64,000 nucleotides of DNA from UBA7239 sp964509075 (GTDB lineage Bacteria; Pseudomonadota; Gammaproteobacteria; Pseudomonadales; UBA7239), in NCBI GenBank assembly GCA_964509075.1, contig CAZDWC010000011.1, positions 15,374 through 79,373 on the forward strand. The letters run 5' to 3'. Position numbers and translations under genes: made by a program. Position 1 is the stretch's first letter. Every line of letters starts with the position of its first letter. The notes beneath the pieces were generated by a model. That model did no database searches. It had not been told where the DNA came from and saw only the letters and a list, made by a program, of their open reading frames with translations. Positions 18,545 to 25,562 of this stretch are shown piece after piece.

Positions 18545-18664
18545 GGGAGATCCGACAATCAAGGGCCGCCTATGATACCTGCGACGGCGGCATAAGTAGA
18601 CCTCCCTGCAGCACTGGGCCACTTCACGCGGCACAATGGCTGCATTGCCTTAGCGGAATACGCC

Positions 18665-19759
18665 ATGTCAGCCGATCAATCCCTCTCGCCCTCCAGCGCC
18701 AGCAGTATTCGCTACCTGTTCGATGACGTGCCTGCCGAAGGCACGACACGCATCGTGGCGCCGGGCATCAAGTGGCTGCGCATGCCGCTGCCACTGGCGC
18801 TGGATCACATCAACCTCTACCTGATCGCCAATGGTGATGGCTGGATGGTCGTGGATTGCGGCATGAAGGGGCGCAATACGCGCGAACTGTGGCTGAAGAT
18901 TTTCGAACATGAACTGGAAGGCAAACCGATCAACGCCGTGCTGTCCACGCACATGCACCCGGATCACATCGGTCAGGCAGGCTGGCTGGTGGGCCACTGG
19001 CAAGCACCTTTCTACATGACCGCCGGCGAATATTTTGCCGCACGCACCTACAGCGCGCCCGAACCTGACGTGCCTGCAGAATGGCAGTTCGACACCTACC
19101 GCGAACGCACCGGCATGCCCGCAGAAAACGTGCAACGCATGCGCAAAGGCACTGCCGGGTTTGGCAACATCGTCGAACCCATGCCGCGCAGTTACCGCCG
19201 CCTGCATGATGGCCAGATACTGACACTCGGCGACCAGCGCTGGCAAGTGATTGTCGGTCGCGGCCACTCTCCCGAACACGCCTGTCTCTACAACGCCGCG
19301 CTGAACATCCTGATTTCAGGTGACCAGATCCTGCCGCAGATCACTTCCAACGTCAGCGTCACCAGCACCGAACCGGAAGCCAACCCCTTGCAGGAATGGA
19401 TGGACTCACTGCGGCGCCTGCTGGAATTGCCGGAAGACACCTTGGTATGCCCGGCACACAACGCGCCGTTTTACGGTTTGCATACACGCTTGCGTGAATT
19501 GTTGGTTCATCACGAACAACAATTGTCGGAACTGGAAACCGTTCTGCGCGAGGCGAAAACGGCTTACGAATTATTACCGGTACTGTTTCGTCGCGAATTG
19601 CAAAATGAACAACTGATGATGGCGATGGGCGAATGCCTTGCGCATCTGAATTTCCTCTATGCGCGCGGCAGTGTCACGCGCTTCCTGAATACAGACGGCG
19701 TGCAGGCATATCAGAACCTGCCCGCAAAAACCACGCAAATCGATTTTCAACACGAGTAA
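18665..19759 (+). CDS. MBL-fold metallo-hydrolase
   Basis: A 364-residue metallo-beta-lactamase-fold enzyme. The metal motif THMHPDHIGQAGW is at about 95-107. Further ligands are expected at His199 region (VGRGHSPEHACLY) and the Asp of LISGDQIL, and a later His sits in CPAHNAPFYG. The C-terminal 90 residues are helical, as in the larger GloB-like hydrolases. The start MSADQSLSPS follows a short leader. The substrate is unknown; thioester or lactone hydrolysis would suit the neighbouring CoA genes. It is followed 15 bp later by the DDN-family gene. Confidence 0.85.
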   Translation: MSADQSLSPSSASSIRYLFDDVPAEGTTRIVAPGIKWLRMPLPLALDHINLYLIANGDGWMVVDCGMKGRNTRELWLKIFEHELEGKPINAVLSTHMHPDHIGQAGWLVGHWQAPFYMTAGEYFAARTYSAPEPDVPAEWQFDTYRERTGMPAENVQRMRKGTAGFGNIVEPMPRSYRRLHDGQILTLGDQRWQVIVGRGHSPEHACLYNAALNILISGDQILPQITSNVSVTSTEPEANPLQEWMDSLRRLLELPEDTLVCPAHNAPFYGLHTRLRELLVHHEQQLSELETVLREAKTAYELLPVLFRRELQNEQLMMAMGECLAHLNFLYARGSVTRFLNTDGVQAYQNLPAKTTQIDFQHE

Positions 19760-19774
19760 ACAGGTAAACAAGCA

Positions 19775-20191
19775 ATGGCCAACTGGCGCTGGTTCACGCA
19801 ATGGCACACTAAAATCTTCAAACTCACTGGCGGACGCATCGGCGGCAATCTCGCCGGCATTCCCATTGTGTTTATCGACACTATCGGCCGCAAAAGCGGG
19901 CAGATCCGCACCGTGCCGATTGCCTGCTACCCGTATGAAAACGATGTCGCCGTAGTCGCCTCCAACAATGGCCAGGATACCGATCCGGTGTGGTGGCTCA
20001 ACTTGCAGGCGAATCCCGAAGTGGAAATCCAGCTTGGCACGCAGCGCTATCGCGCCCGCGCAGAAGAAATCACAGGCGCTGCGCGCGAAGCTTTCTGGCC
20101 ACAAGTTGTCAAACTCAATCCGGCACAGGCATCACACCAGAGCCACACGCAGCGCCTGTTGCCGATCATACGCCTGCGACGACTGACATAA
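19775..20191 (+). CDS. deazaflavin (F420)-dependent nitroreductase family protein
   Basis: A 138-residue split-barrel protein of the DDN (F420H2-dependent nitroreductase) family. Typical are the RKSGQIRTVPI strand and the VVASNNGQDTDPVWWLNLQANPEVEIQ core (VVASNNG..P.WW.NL..NP). Many members bind F420, some only haem or other flavins. Together with the LLM-class protein at 0.4-1.4 kb it suggests, but does not prove, F420 use. It follows the MBL-fold gene by 15 bp and is probably co-transcribed. It converges on the SGNH hydrolase gene. Confidence 0.8.
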   Translation: MANWRWFTQWHTKIFKLTGGRIGGNLAGIPIVFIDTIGRKSGQIRTVPIACYPYENDVAVVASNNGQDTDPVWWLNLQANPEVEIQLGTQRYRARAEEITGAAREAFWPQVVKLNPAQASHQSHTQRLLPIIRLRRLT

Positions 20192-20198
20192 GAAATTT

Positions 20199-20834
20199 TC
20201 AGGTTTCGATGGCACGCATGAATGCCTGCGCCAATACCATGTGACCGGTGAGACTGGGGTGAATACGATCCCAACACAAACTCATTGGGTGCACGTGCTC
20301 AAGTAACCTATCAAATGCCGCCTGCGTGTCGACAAGGATCGCGCCATACTCTATCGCCAGTTTACGTACCACATCGCCGTAAGCATCCATCATCGCACGC
20401 ATGGGGTCGGCGCGATTCGACTCCAGGAAATACGGCGTCATCAACACCAACCCCTGTAATCGGTTTTTTGTCTGCACGATCAAGGCACGCAATTCACGCT
20501 CGTATTCCTCAATACGTACATGCTGCTCCGAGCGCGCTGGCGCATCGAATTGTCGCCACACATCATTGATGCCAATGAAAATCACCAACCAGTCCGGCTG
20601 CATGTCCAGCACATCGCGGCGCCAGCGCGCTTTCAGTTCGCGCACTGTATTGCCGTTTACGCCCATATTGAAAACACGAACAGCACGCGCTGGATAATTC
20701 GCACCCAGAAAAGCATTGACCAGGCTCACGTAACCGTTACCGCATTCGTTGCCTTCGGCGACAGGCTTGGCACGGTTGGCATCGGTAATGGAATCGCCCA
20801 CGAACAGCAATCGACTGTTAGGCTGGATCAACAT
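20199..20834 (-). CDS. SGNH/GDSL hydrolase
   Basis: A 211-residue esterase-type hydrolase. The nucleophile block is FVGDSITDANR (Ser at about 14). The oxyanion Gly and Asn blocks are GVNGNTVREL and FIGINDVW, and the catalytic Asp-x-x-His is DRIHPS near 188-191. There is no signal peptide, so it acts in the cytoplasm. The ATG at 20834 has AAGGAG nearby; an earlier in-frame ATG at 20876 lacks one. The substrate, probably an acyl or acetyl ester, is unknown. Confidence 0.88.
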   Translation of the reverse strand: MLIQPNSRLLFVGDSITDANRAKPVAEGNECGNGYVSLVNAFLGANYPARAVRVFNMGVNGNTVRELKARWRRDVLDMQPDWLVIFIGINDVWRQFDAPARSEQHVRIEEYERELRALIVQTKNRLQGLVLMTPYFLESNRADPMRAMMDAYGDVVRKLAIEYGAILVDTQAAFDRLLEHVHPMSLCWDRIHPSLTGHMVLAQAFMRAIET

Positions 20835-20892
20835 GTGGCTCTCCTTACAAATGCAGTGTTCCGCCAGCTGAGTCATTCAGACCTTAAGGCAA

Positions 20893-21564
20893 TCAGGGTG
20901 CCAAGCTATCACACTCACCGCGCACGCTGAACAGCGAATGCTGCCGATTTGGCACGGGGACATTCACCACCACACTGCGCCCATTGCTGCCAGGAAACTC
21001 TCGCAGCAAGGCCTTTACCAGGTAGGGCATGACAGCATTCAGCTGCGGGCAACCACTGTCTGCACTGGCACGACCTTCATAAAGTTTTCGCAATTCATTG
21101 CGCCGCTGAGCAGCACCATCACGCAATTCCAGCGACAGCTCGTGGCGATAGCGCACGTAACTTTCCACGCTGCTGCCGGCATACTCCTGCGCACAGTAAT
21201 TTTCATAAACGTCACGCCGACGGTTATAAACTGGCGTGCAGCGCTGTACGTATTCAGGATGGCTGTCCGTTACCGTTTTGCCGTTGTCGACATTGGCATG
21301 GAAGACCAACAATAGCTCCGCCTGCGCAACAGGCTTCTCCGCAAATCCCCAGCCAAACAACTGCTGGCGAATCAAATCAGCGTAGGCCTGATATTCAAGA
21401 CTGCCCCGCTGTTCCGCAACAGGATCGAAGGCGTACGACCTGCCCGCGCCACCCGGCGGCCATTGATGAAACACAGTGACATCCGTGCTGACATACGTCT
21501 GACAGCCAGCGGCCAGCACGGCAACCAACAGTAAAAAAACAGCGCGTAAACGATTACAAACCAT
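20893..21564 (-). CDS. DUF4136-domain lipoprotein
   Basis: A 223-residue lipoprotein. The signal peptide MVCNRLRAVFLLLVAVLAAGC ends at a clear lipobox LAAGC. The rest has DUF4136 features: YAFDPVAEQRGSLEYQAYADLIRQQL and RYRHELSLELRDG. The ATG at 21564 is chosen because the lipobox follows at normal distance; the frame is open to 21660. The function is unknown. It is separated from the SGNH hydrolase by 58 bp. Confidence 0.8.
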   Translation of the reverse strand: MVCNRLRAVFLLLVAVLAAGCQTYVSTDVTVFHQWPPGGAGRSYAFDPVAEQRGSLEYQAYADLIRQQLFGWGFAEKPVAQAELLLVFHANVDNGKTVTDSHPEYVQRCTPVYNRRRDVYENYCAQEYAGSSVESYVRYRHELSLELRDGAAQRRNELRKLYEGRASADSGCPQLNAVMPYLVKALLREFPGSNGRSVVVNVPVPNRQHSLFSVRGECDSLAP

Positions 21565-21666
21565 GTCAACCTCGGCATTGCAGTGCCCGCAGAGAGTATA
21601 GCGAACGTCAGGCACAAAAAACGGCACCGAAGTGCCGCTCTTTGACCCCGCTATTGCCACCGAAAA

Positions 21667-22599
21667 TTACTCGGCTGCAGCTTCACCTTTGGCAGCACGA
21701 CGCGCTTCGCGTTCAGCCTTGCGGCGAGCTTTGTCTTCTTCCTGTGCTTTCTGTTCAGCGAGACGCGCTTTCTGCTCATCGGTCATCGGTGTCAGCAATA
21801 CGCCGTCGCGATGCGCCTGAATGTACTTGCCGCATTTCTCGTCTTCGCCCATCAGCGCGCGAATGGCGTAGATCATGGCGCGCATTTCTTTCACGCGCGG
21901 GTTGATCATGAAGCCTTCCATGCCATTGGCTGCCAGCATCGCCACATAAGTGCGGTTCAGCAGCGCGCGATGCGGCATGCCGAAGCTGACATTGGAAAGG
22001 CCGCAGAAGGTACGCACTTCAGGAAACTCCGCTTTCATCATCTGCAGCAGATCAAAGCTGATCGTGCCGACGTTGTCATCCGTGCCCAGTGGCAGAATGA
22101 GCGGGTCGATCCACAGGTTGTGATCTTTCACACCGGCATCGCGGGATTTTTTCACCAGCTCTTTGCAGATTTCAAAACGACCCGCTGCGGTGTGAGTGAT
22201 GCCATTGTCATCCATCAACAAAGCAACAATACCTGTCTGGTACTTGGCAGCAATCGGCAACAAGGTTTCCGGGCTGCCGGTCTTGTTGGTGATGGAACTG
22301 ATAATCGGCAACTGGCCTTGCCAATCGATGGTCTCGATGGCGTGACGGATCGCTGGCGGATTGGAACTGTCCAGCACCAGTGGCACATTGGTCACCGCAC
22401 GCACGCTCTCGATCATCCACGGCAAGTCGATCATTTCATCGCAGCCGGTGACCTGCGCATTGAGGTCGAGATAATCGGAGTCCGCGGCAACCTGCTCCAA
22501 TGCAACTTTCTGGATATACGCAGTGTCGTGTGTTTTTACCGCCTCACAAATCGCGGGAATAGTGGCGTTCAATGATTCGCCGATAACTACAACGGCCAT
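21667..22599 (-). CDS. methyl-tetrahydrofolate:corrinoid methyltransferase (MtgA/AcsE-like)
   Basis: A 310-residue pterin-binding TIM barrel of the AcsE/MtgA/MetH-folate class. The barrel strands read VVVIGESLNATIPA, SDYLDLNAQ, PLVLDSSNPPAI, ISSITN, ALLMDDNGIT, LWIDPLILPLG and FCGLSNVSFGMP. It moves a methyl group between a corrinoid protein and tetrahydrofolate. The family's role in the MtgB/MtgC systems is to accept methyl groups into CH3-THF. A charged tail of about 38 residues (QKARLAEQKAQEEDKARRKAERE and on, Lys/Arg/Glu/Ala-rich) follows the barrel and is unusual. It is the third gene of the corrinoid operon, after palindromic repeats. Confidence 0.85.
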   Translation of the reverse strand: MAVVVIGESLNATIPAICEAVKTHDTAYIQKVALEQVAADSDYLDLNAQVTGCDEMIDLPWMIESVRAVTNVPLVLDSSNPPAIRHAIETIDWQGQLPIISSITNKTGSPETLLPIAAKYQTGIVALLMDDNGITHTAAGRFEICKELVKKSRDAGVKDHNLWIDPLILPLGTDDNVGTISFDLLQMMKAEFPEVRTFCGLSNVSFGMPHRALLNRTYVAMLAANGMEGFMINPRVKEMRAMIYAIRALMGEDEKCGKYIQAHRDGVLLTPMTDEQKARLAEQKAQEEDKARRKAEREARRAAKGEAAAE

Positions 22600-22628
22600 A
22601 ACTGTCTCCGTAAAAAAAGCCCTAATCC

Positions 22629-22760
22629 GCCCCTGCGGGGCAGCTTCTCCCGCCAGCGGGAGAAGGAAGGGCTGCTGCGTGTTTTCCCTATCCCGTATCG
22701 GGAAGGGCTGCTGAATGTTTCCCCTCTCCCGTGTCGGGAGAGGGTGCCTGCAAAGCAGGC
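22629..22760. repeat. REP/MITE-like cluster of palindromes inside the corrinoid operon
   Basis: Five stem-loops lie in the gap between the MtmB-like gene and the MtgA-like gene. They are GCCCC-TGC-GGGGC at 22629-22641, CTTCTCCCGC-CA-GCGGGAGAAG at 22644-22665, an imperfect CCCTATCCCG/CGGGAAGGG at 22687-22707, CCCTCTCCCG-TGT-CGGGAGAGGG at 22722-22744, and GCCTGC-AAA-GCAGGC at 22746-22760. The string GGAAGGGCTGCTG occurs twice (22665 and 22701 regions). This pattern is typical of dispersed intergenic REP elements. It may also damp or process the transcript here. Confidence 0.85.
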
Positions 22761-22771
22761 GGGGTGAGGGT

Positions 22772-24160
22772 TTACTTCAAACCTTTCAAACCCATGTCAT
22801 ACAGCTCCTGCTTCACACGATCGTAATCGGCGATCAGGGCTGCATTCGGCTCACAGGTTTCACAGTTGTACGCATCCTTGAAGTGGCGCGGACCGACACC
22901 GGAGGCGAGGTGCTTCGCGGTTTCTTCGTTGCGTTTGGCGAATACCTTGTTCATCAGGATGTCCGCTTCTTGCGGGTCCTGGATTTCCAGTGTCGCCTGC
23001 ATCACTTCGCCGACCAGACGCGTTTCGAGGCCGGTGTGACCACCAATCCAGACATAACCCATACCGTTGATAGTGTTGGAGATAGTCATCGCCTGCGCTT
23101 GCCAGAAACCGGAGTACTGGCGCCAGTGTTGTTCCATACCAGCACACACGGATGCAATCGGCGTTTTCACGTGACGTTCAAACGCGCGCGTTGCAGCGCC
23201 AACAGCCCACTGTGTTTCCTGATCAGACCAGGTGCCGTCAAGATGGTTGGCAAACATCTGCACCATGCCGCCGTGGCCATATGCCAGCTGTGCCAATGCG
23301 TTACAAACGATACCGATAGCAGTTTCCGCGCCATCGCGGCACAGTGCGCCGGTCAATGATACGCACGAAGTCCACGGCTCGATGCCGCGATCCTGGCAGT
23401 ATTTCGCCATCTGGAAGGCGTTCCAGTCGATTTTCATTTCCGGAATGATATGAATACCGATCTGCGTGTTCCAGGTCTTGCGGCGATCCGGGTTGTGATC
23501 GTCGATGCAGGCAAACGATGCAGCAGCAGAAGACGCTGTGCACAGCAGACCCTGGTGCATACCCGGGCGACCTTCCTCGCGACAGATGCGCTGGATTTCC
23601 GCACATTCCCACTGCGCGGCATACATCTCGGACAACGTGCCGGCTTTCGCAGAGTGGCCGTGAATGATTTCGATACCGCCGGTGATACCCATTGCCTTGT
23701 TCGATTTTTCTTTCACGAACGAGCGGATGTACGGGTCGTGCCAGTCTTCACCGATAACACCACAAGGGCCGCCGGCGAGAATCGGCAGTTTTTTCTCGAA
23801 CTGCTTGCGGTAGGTATACTCGATGCGATCGTCGCCCTGACCGAATTTTGATACATGCGGATTCGAGTTGTAGTACTCGGCAGTATCGCGAATTTCCTGT
23901 TCAGTGAGCGAAATCACACGGAAAGTGCCGTTGTGATAAATGCCGCACTCGGACAGTAACTTAACCGCAGCATTGAAAACACCATCAGCGGTTTCGTCAG
24001 AAATAACGGTGCTTTCCGGCGTGTATTTCACACCGAACTCTTCCGTCGCCTTGCGCAATACGCGCGACCACTTGATGTCGAACTTGCTGGACTTTTCAAT
24101 AACCTCGCCGGTTTCAGCGCGTTTTTGAAATTCCATGATATCCATTAATTTACCGGCCAT
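22772..24160 (-). CDS. MtmB-like corrinoid methyltransferase without pyrrolysine
   Basis: A 462-residue homologue of archaeal monomethylamine:corrinoid methyltransferase MtmB (458 residues). By eye the matches run over the whole protein: LLSECGIYHNGTFRVISLTEQEI, EEGRPGM, MKIDWNAF, LETRLVGEVMQATLEI and the C-terminal YDRVKQELYDMGL. In MtmB pyrrolysine 202 follows GRPGMGV; here the sequence is GRPGMHQG, with Gln203 coded by CAG at 23552-23554 and no in-frame amber. The ATG at 24160 overlaps the corrinoid-protein stop (TAATG). It should transfer a methyl group from an unknown donor to the corrinoid protein. An MttB-superfamily identity was considered but fits less well. Confidence 0.8.
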   Translation of the reverse strand: MAGKLMDIMEFQKRAETGEVIEKSSKFDIKWSRVLRKATEEFGVKYTPESTVISDETADGVFNAAVKLLSECGIYHNGTFRVISLTEQEIRDTAEYYNSNPHVSKFGQGDDRIEYTYRKQFEKKLPILAGGPCGVIGEDWHDPYIRSFVKEKSNKAMGITGGIEIIHGHSAKAGTLSEMYAAQWECAEIQRICREEGRPGMHQGLLCTASSAAASFACIDDHNPDRRKTWNTQIGIHIIPEMKIDWNAFQMAKYCQDRGIEPWTSCVSLTGALCRDGAETAIGIVCNALAQLAYGHGGMVQMFANHLDGTWSDQETQWAVGAATRAFERHVKTPIASVCAGMEQHWRQYSGFWQAQAMTISNTINGMGYVWIGGHTGLETRLVGEVMQATLEIQDPQEADILMNKVFAKRNEETAKHLASGVGPRHFKDAYNCETCEPNAALIADYDRVKQELYDMGLKGLK

Positions 24161-24819
24161 TATGCTGCTCTCCCGAAGTGTGCTTGCATGATGTTTTTGC
24201 ACAGGGTTACTGCTTCCATGGCATTAGGCGCCCAACCGTCGGCGCCCATCATGTTGGATTTTTCCTGGTTGGTTTCCGCACCGCCCATCACCACCTTGAA
24301 CTGATCCTGCAAACCCATGTCGCGCACGTAATTCACCACGTCGCGGCAGTTGGGAATGGTGGTCACGAGGAACGCTGACAAGCCAATGATATTGGCTTTC
24401 TTTTCTTTGGCCTTGTTGATGAATTCCATTGCGTCGACATTCACGCCGAGCTGGTGCACTTCAAAACCCGCCAGCTCCAGCTGCTTGGCCACCAGACCGT
24501 AACCGATATCATGCAAATCGCCCGCGACCGCGCCGATCACCACGCACCCCTGACGCTCACCTTCGCCAGTGGCTGGCAGGTGCGGATCGATGATCTTGAT
24601 GCAGGTTTCGGCAAGTTCGCCACCTACCATCAACTCAGCGAGAAAGTATTCTTTTGATTCAAACAGCTGGCCGATTTTTTCCAGCCCCTTGACCACACCA
24701 TCTTTCAATACCGATACCGGATCAAGGCCTGCGTCGAGGCACTCCTGCACCAGCTCGGCGGCTTCGTCATCGAGATCCGCGATCAACTCTGCAATCTCGG
24801 CAATATCGTTCTGGTCCAT
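24160..24819 (-). CDS. methyltransferase corrinoid protein (MtmC/MtgC-like)
   Basis: A 219-residue two-domain corrinoid protein. The helical cap (about 1-90) carries DPVSVLKDGVVKGLEKIG and FLAELMVGGE. The B12 domain has the base-off motif D101-x-H103-x-x-G106 (GDLHDIGYGLV), then IIGLSAFL and VVMGGAE. His103 would ligate cobalt. It shuttles methyl groups between the MtmB-like enzyme and the MtgA-like enzyme. It is the first gene of the operon and overlaps the MtmB-like gene by TAATG. No corrinoid reactivase (RamA/RACE-type) is in the window. Confidence 0.92.
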   Translation of the reverse strand: MDQNDIAEIAELIADLDDEAAELVQECLDAGLDPVSVLKDGVVKGLEKIGQLFESKEYFLAELMVGGELAETCIKIIDPHLPATGEGERQGCVVIGAVAGDLHDIGYGLVAKQLELAGFEVHQLGVNVDAMEFINKAKEKKANIIGLSAFLVTTIPNCRDVVNYVRDMGLQDQFKVVMGGAETNQEKSNMMGADGWAPNAMEAVTLCKNIMQAHFGRAA

Positions 24820-24887
24820 GGTTGGCTCCTCTTGTGAAAAGGTGTGTCAGTCAGGTTGAAGGTTGGCACTATAAAGGCTCGAACCGG

Positions 24888-24915
24888 CTTATACCACCGG
24901 CCACAGCAAGGCCAA
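24888..24915 (-). promoter_or_regulatory. possible sigma-70 promoter of the corrinoid operon
   Basis: On the minus strand TTGGCC (24910-24915) and TATAAG (24888-24893) are 16 bp apart, about 70 bp before the corrinoid-protein start. A second -10-like TATAGT lies at 24868-24873. The tandem palindromes abut the -35. Confidence 0.35.
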
Positions 24916-24952
24916 CTTACTCGCGGGTAAGAAGCTTACTCGCGAGTAAGTT
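24914..24952. promoter_or_regulatory. two tandem operator-like palindromes upstream of the corrinoid operon
   Basis: CTTACTCGCGGGTAAG (24916-24931, one mismatch) and CTTACTCGCGAGTAAG (24935-24950, perfect 16-bp palindrome) are spaced 19 bp centre to centre, nearly two turns. The symmetry and length suit a dimeric TetR/FadR-type regulator, which is not encoded in the window. Confidence 0.7.
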
Positions 24953-25047
24953 AATATGCAAGAGGACCAGAAATTCACTGGATAGCTTTATTCAATTGCA
25001 CAGGAACCCCGCTGTTGGTCACCTGCGACAGGCACAAGTTGCGAGCA

Positions 25048-25073
25048 TAAAAAAACCCAGCAGCGCTGGGTTT
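25048..25073 (-). terminator. terminator of the tRNA-Phe transcript
   Basis: AACCCAGC (25054-25061) and GCTGGGTT (25065-25072) form an 8-bp stem with a 3-nt loop, followed on the minus strand by a T run. It lies 35 bp past the tRNA 3' end. Confidence 0.85.
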
Positions 25074-25106
25074 GAGTGCATCAAGGAACTCGGCAGTTCC
25101 AATATA

Positions 25107-25182
25107 TGGTGGCCAGACACAGAATCGAACTGTGGACACAGGGATTTTCAGTCCCTTGCTCTACCGACTGAGCTATCTGGCC
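25107..25182 (-). tRNA. tRNA-Phe (GAA)
   Basis: A 76-nt cloverleaf on the minus strand. The acceptor stem GGCCAGA pairs with TCTGGCC, then A and an encoded CCA. The D arm has AGCTCAGTCGGTAGAGC. The anticodon arm GGGAC-TGAAAAT-CCC has GAA at 25147-25149, and the T arm has GTTCGATTC. The 3' end faces the corrinoid operon. Confidence 0.97.
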
Positions 25183-25239
25183 AGATTCGGAAGGCGCGTA
25201 TTAAACCCGCTCGGCAGAAGTGAGTCAAGAAAAAACCCA

Positions 25240-25512
25240 TCAGGTCTGTGGTGGAACATAGCCTTCCACCTGATCGTAAGCTTCGCCGCTCAGGTACTTG
25301 TCGCGCTGCTCGGCAAGATAGGTGCGGGCCGTCATGTCCATCATGTTCAGCTTTTTTTCGTTGATCAGCATGGTCTGCTGGGCAACCCACTCCTGCCACG
25401 CCTGCTTAGAGATGTGCTCAAAAATATCCAGGCCCTTGGGGCCGGGGAAAGGCGGCTTGTCCAGCCCCTCCATTTCCTGTTGATGCTTGCGACAGAAAAC
25501 CTTGCGCGACAT
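25240..25512 (-). CDS. yggX: probable Fe(2+)-trafficking protein YggX
   Basis: A 90-residue YggX: MSRKVFCRKHQQEMEGLD at the start (conserved Cys7), then PFPGPKGLDIFEHISKQAW and EAYDQVEGYVPP at the end. It protects iron-sulfur clusters and is linked to iron trafficking. The ATG at 25512 is the conserved start; an in-frame ATG lies 3 codons upstream. It directly follows mutY on the same strand, the conserved mutY-yggX pairing, which makes sense because MutY carries a 4Fe-4S cluster. Confidence 0.96.
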   Translation of the reverse strand: MSRKVFCRKHQQEMEGLDKPPFPGPKGLDIFEHISKQAWQEWVAQQTMLINEKKLNMMDMTARTYLAEQRDKYLSGEAYDQVEGYVPPQT

Positions 25513-25562
25513 GGCAAACACTCCGAAAAACAGGTGCGCAGTCTAGCACTGCGTTCGACAAC

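Noticed and set aside
22715..23359. A plus-strand frame of 214 codons opposite the MtmB-like gene
   Set aside because: It begins inside the REP-like repeats and lies antisense to conserved motifs of the methyltransferase.
23552..23554. Possible amber/pyrrolysine codon in the MtmB-like gene
   Set aside because: The codon is CAG, not TAG, and the whole frame reads through without a stop, so no Pyl decoding is needed.
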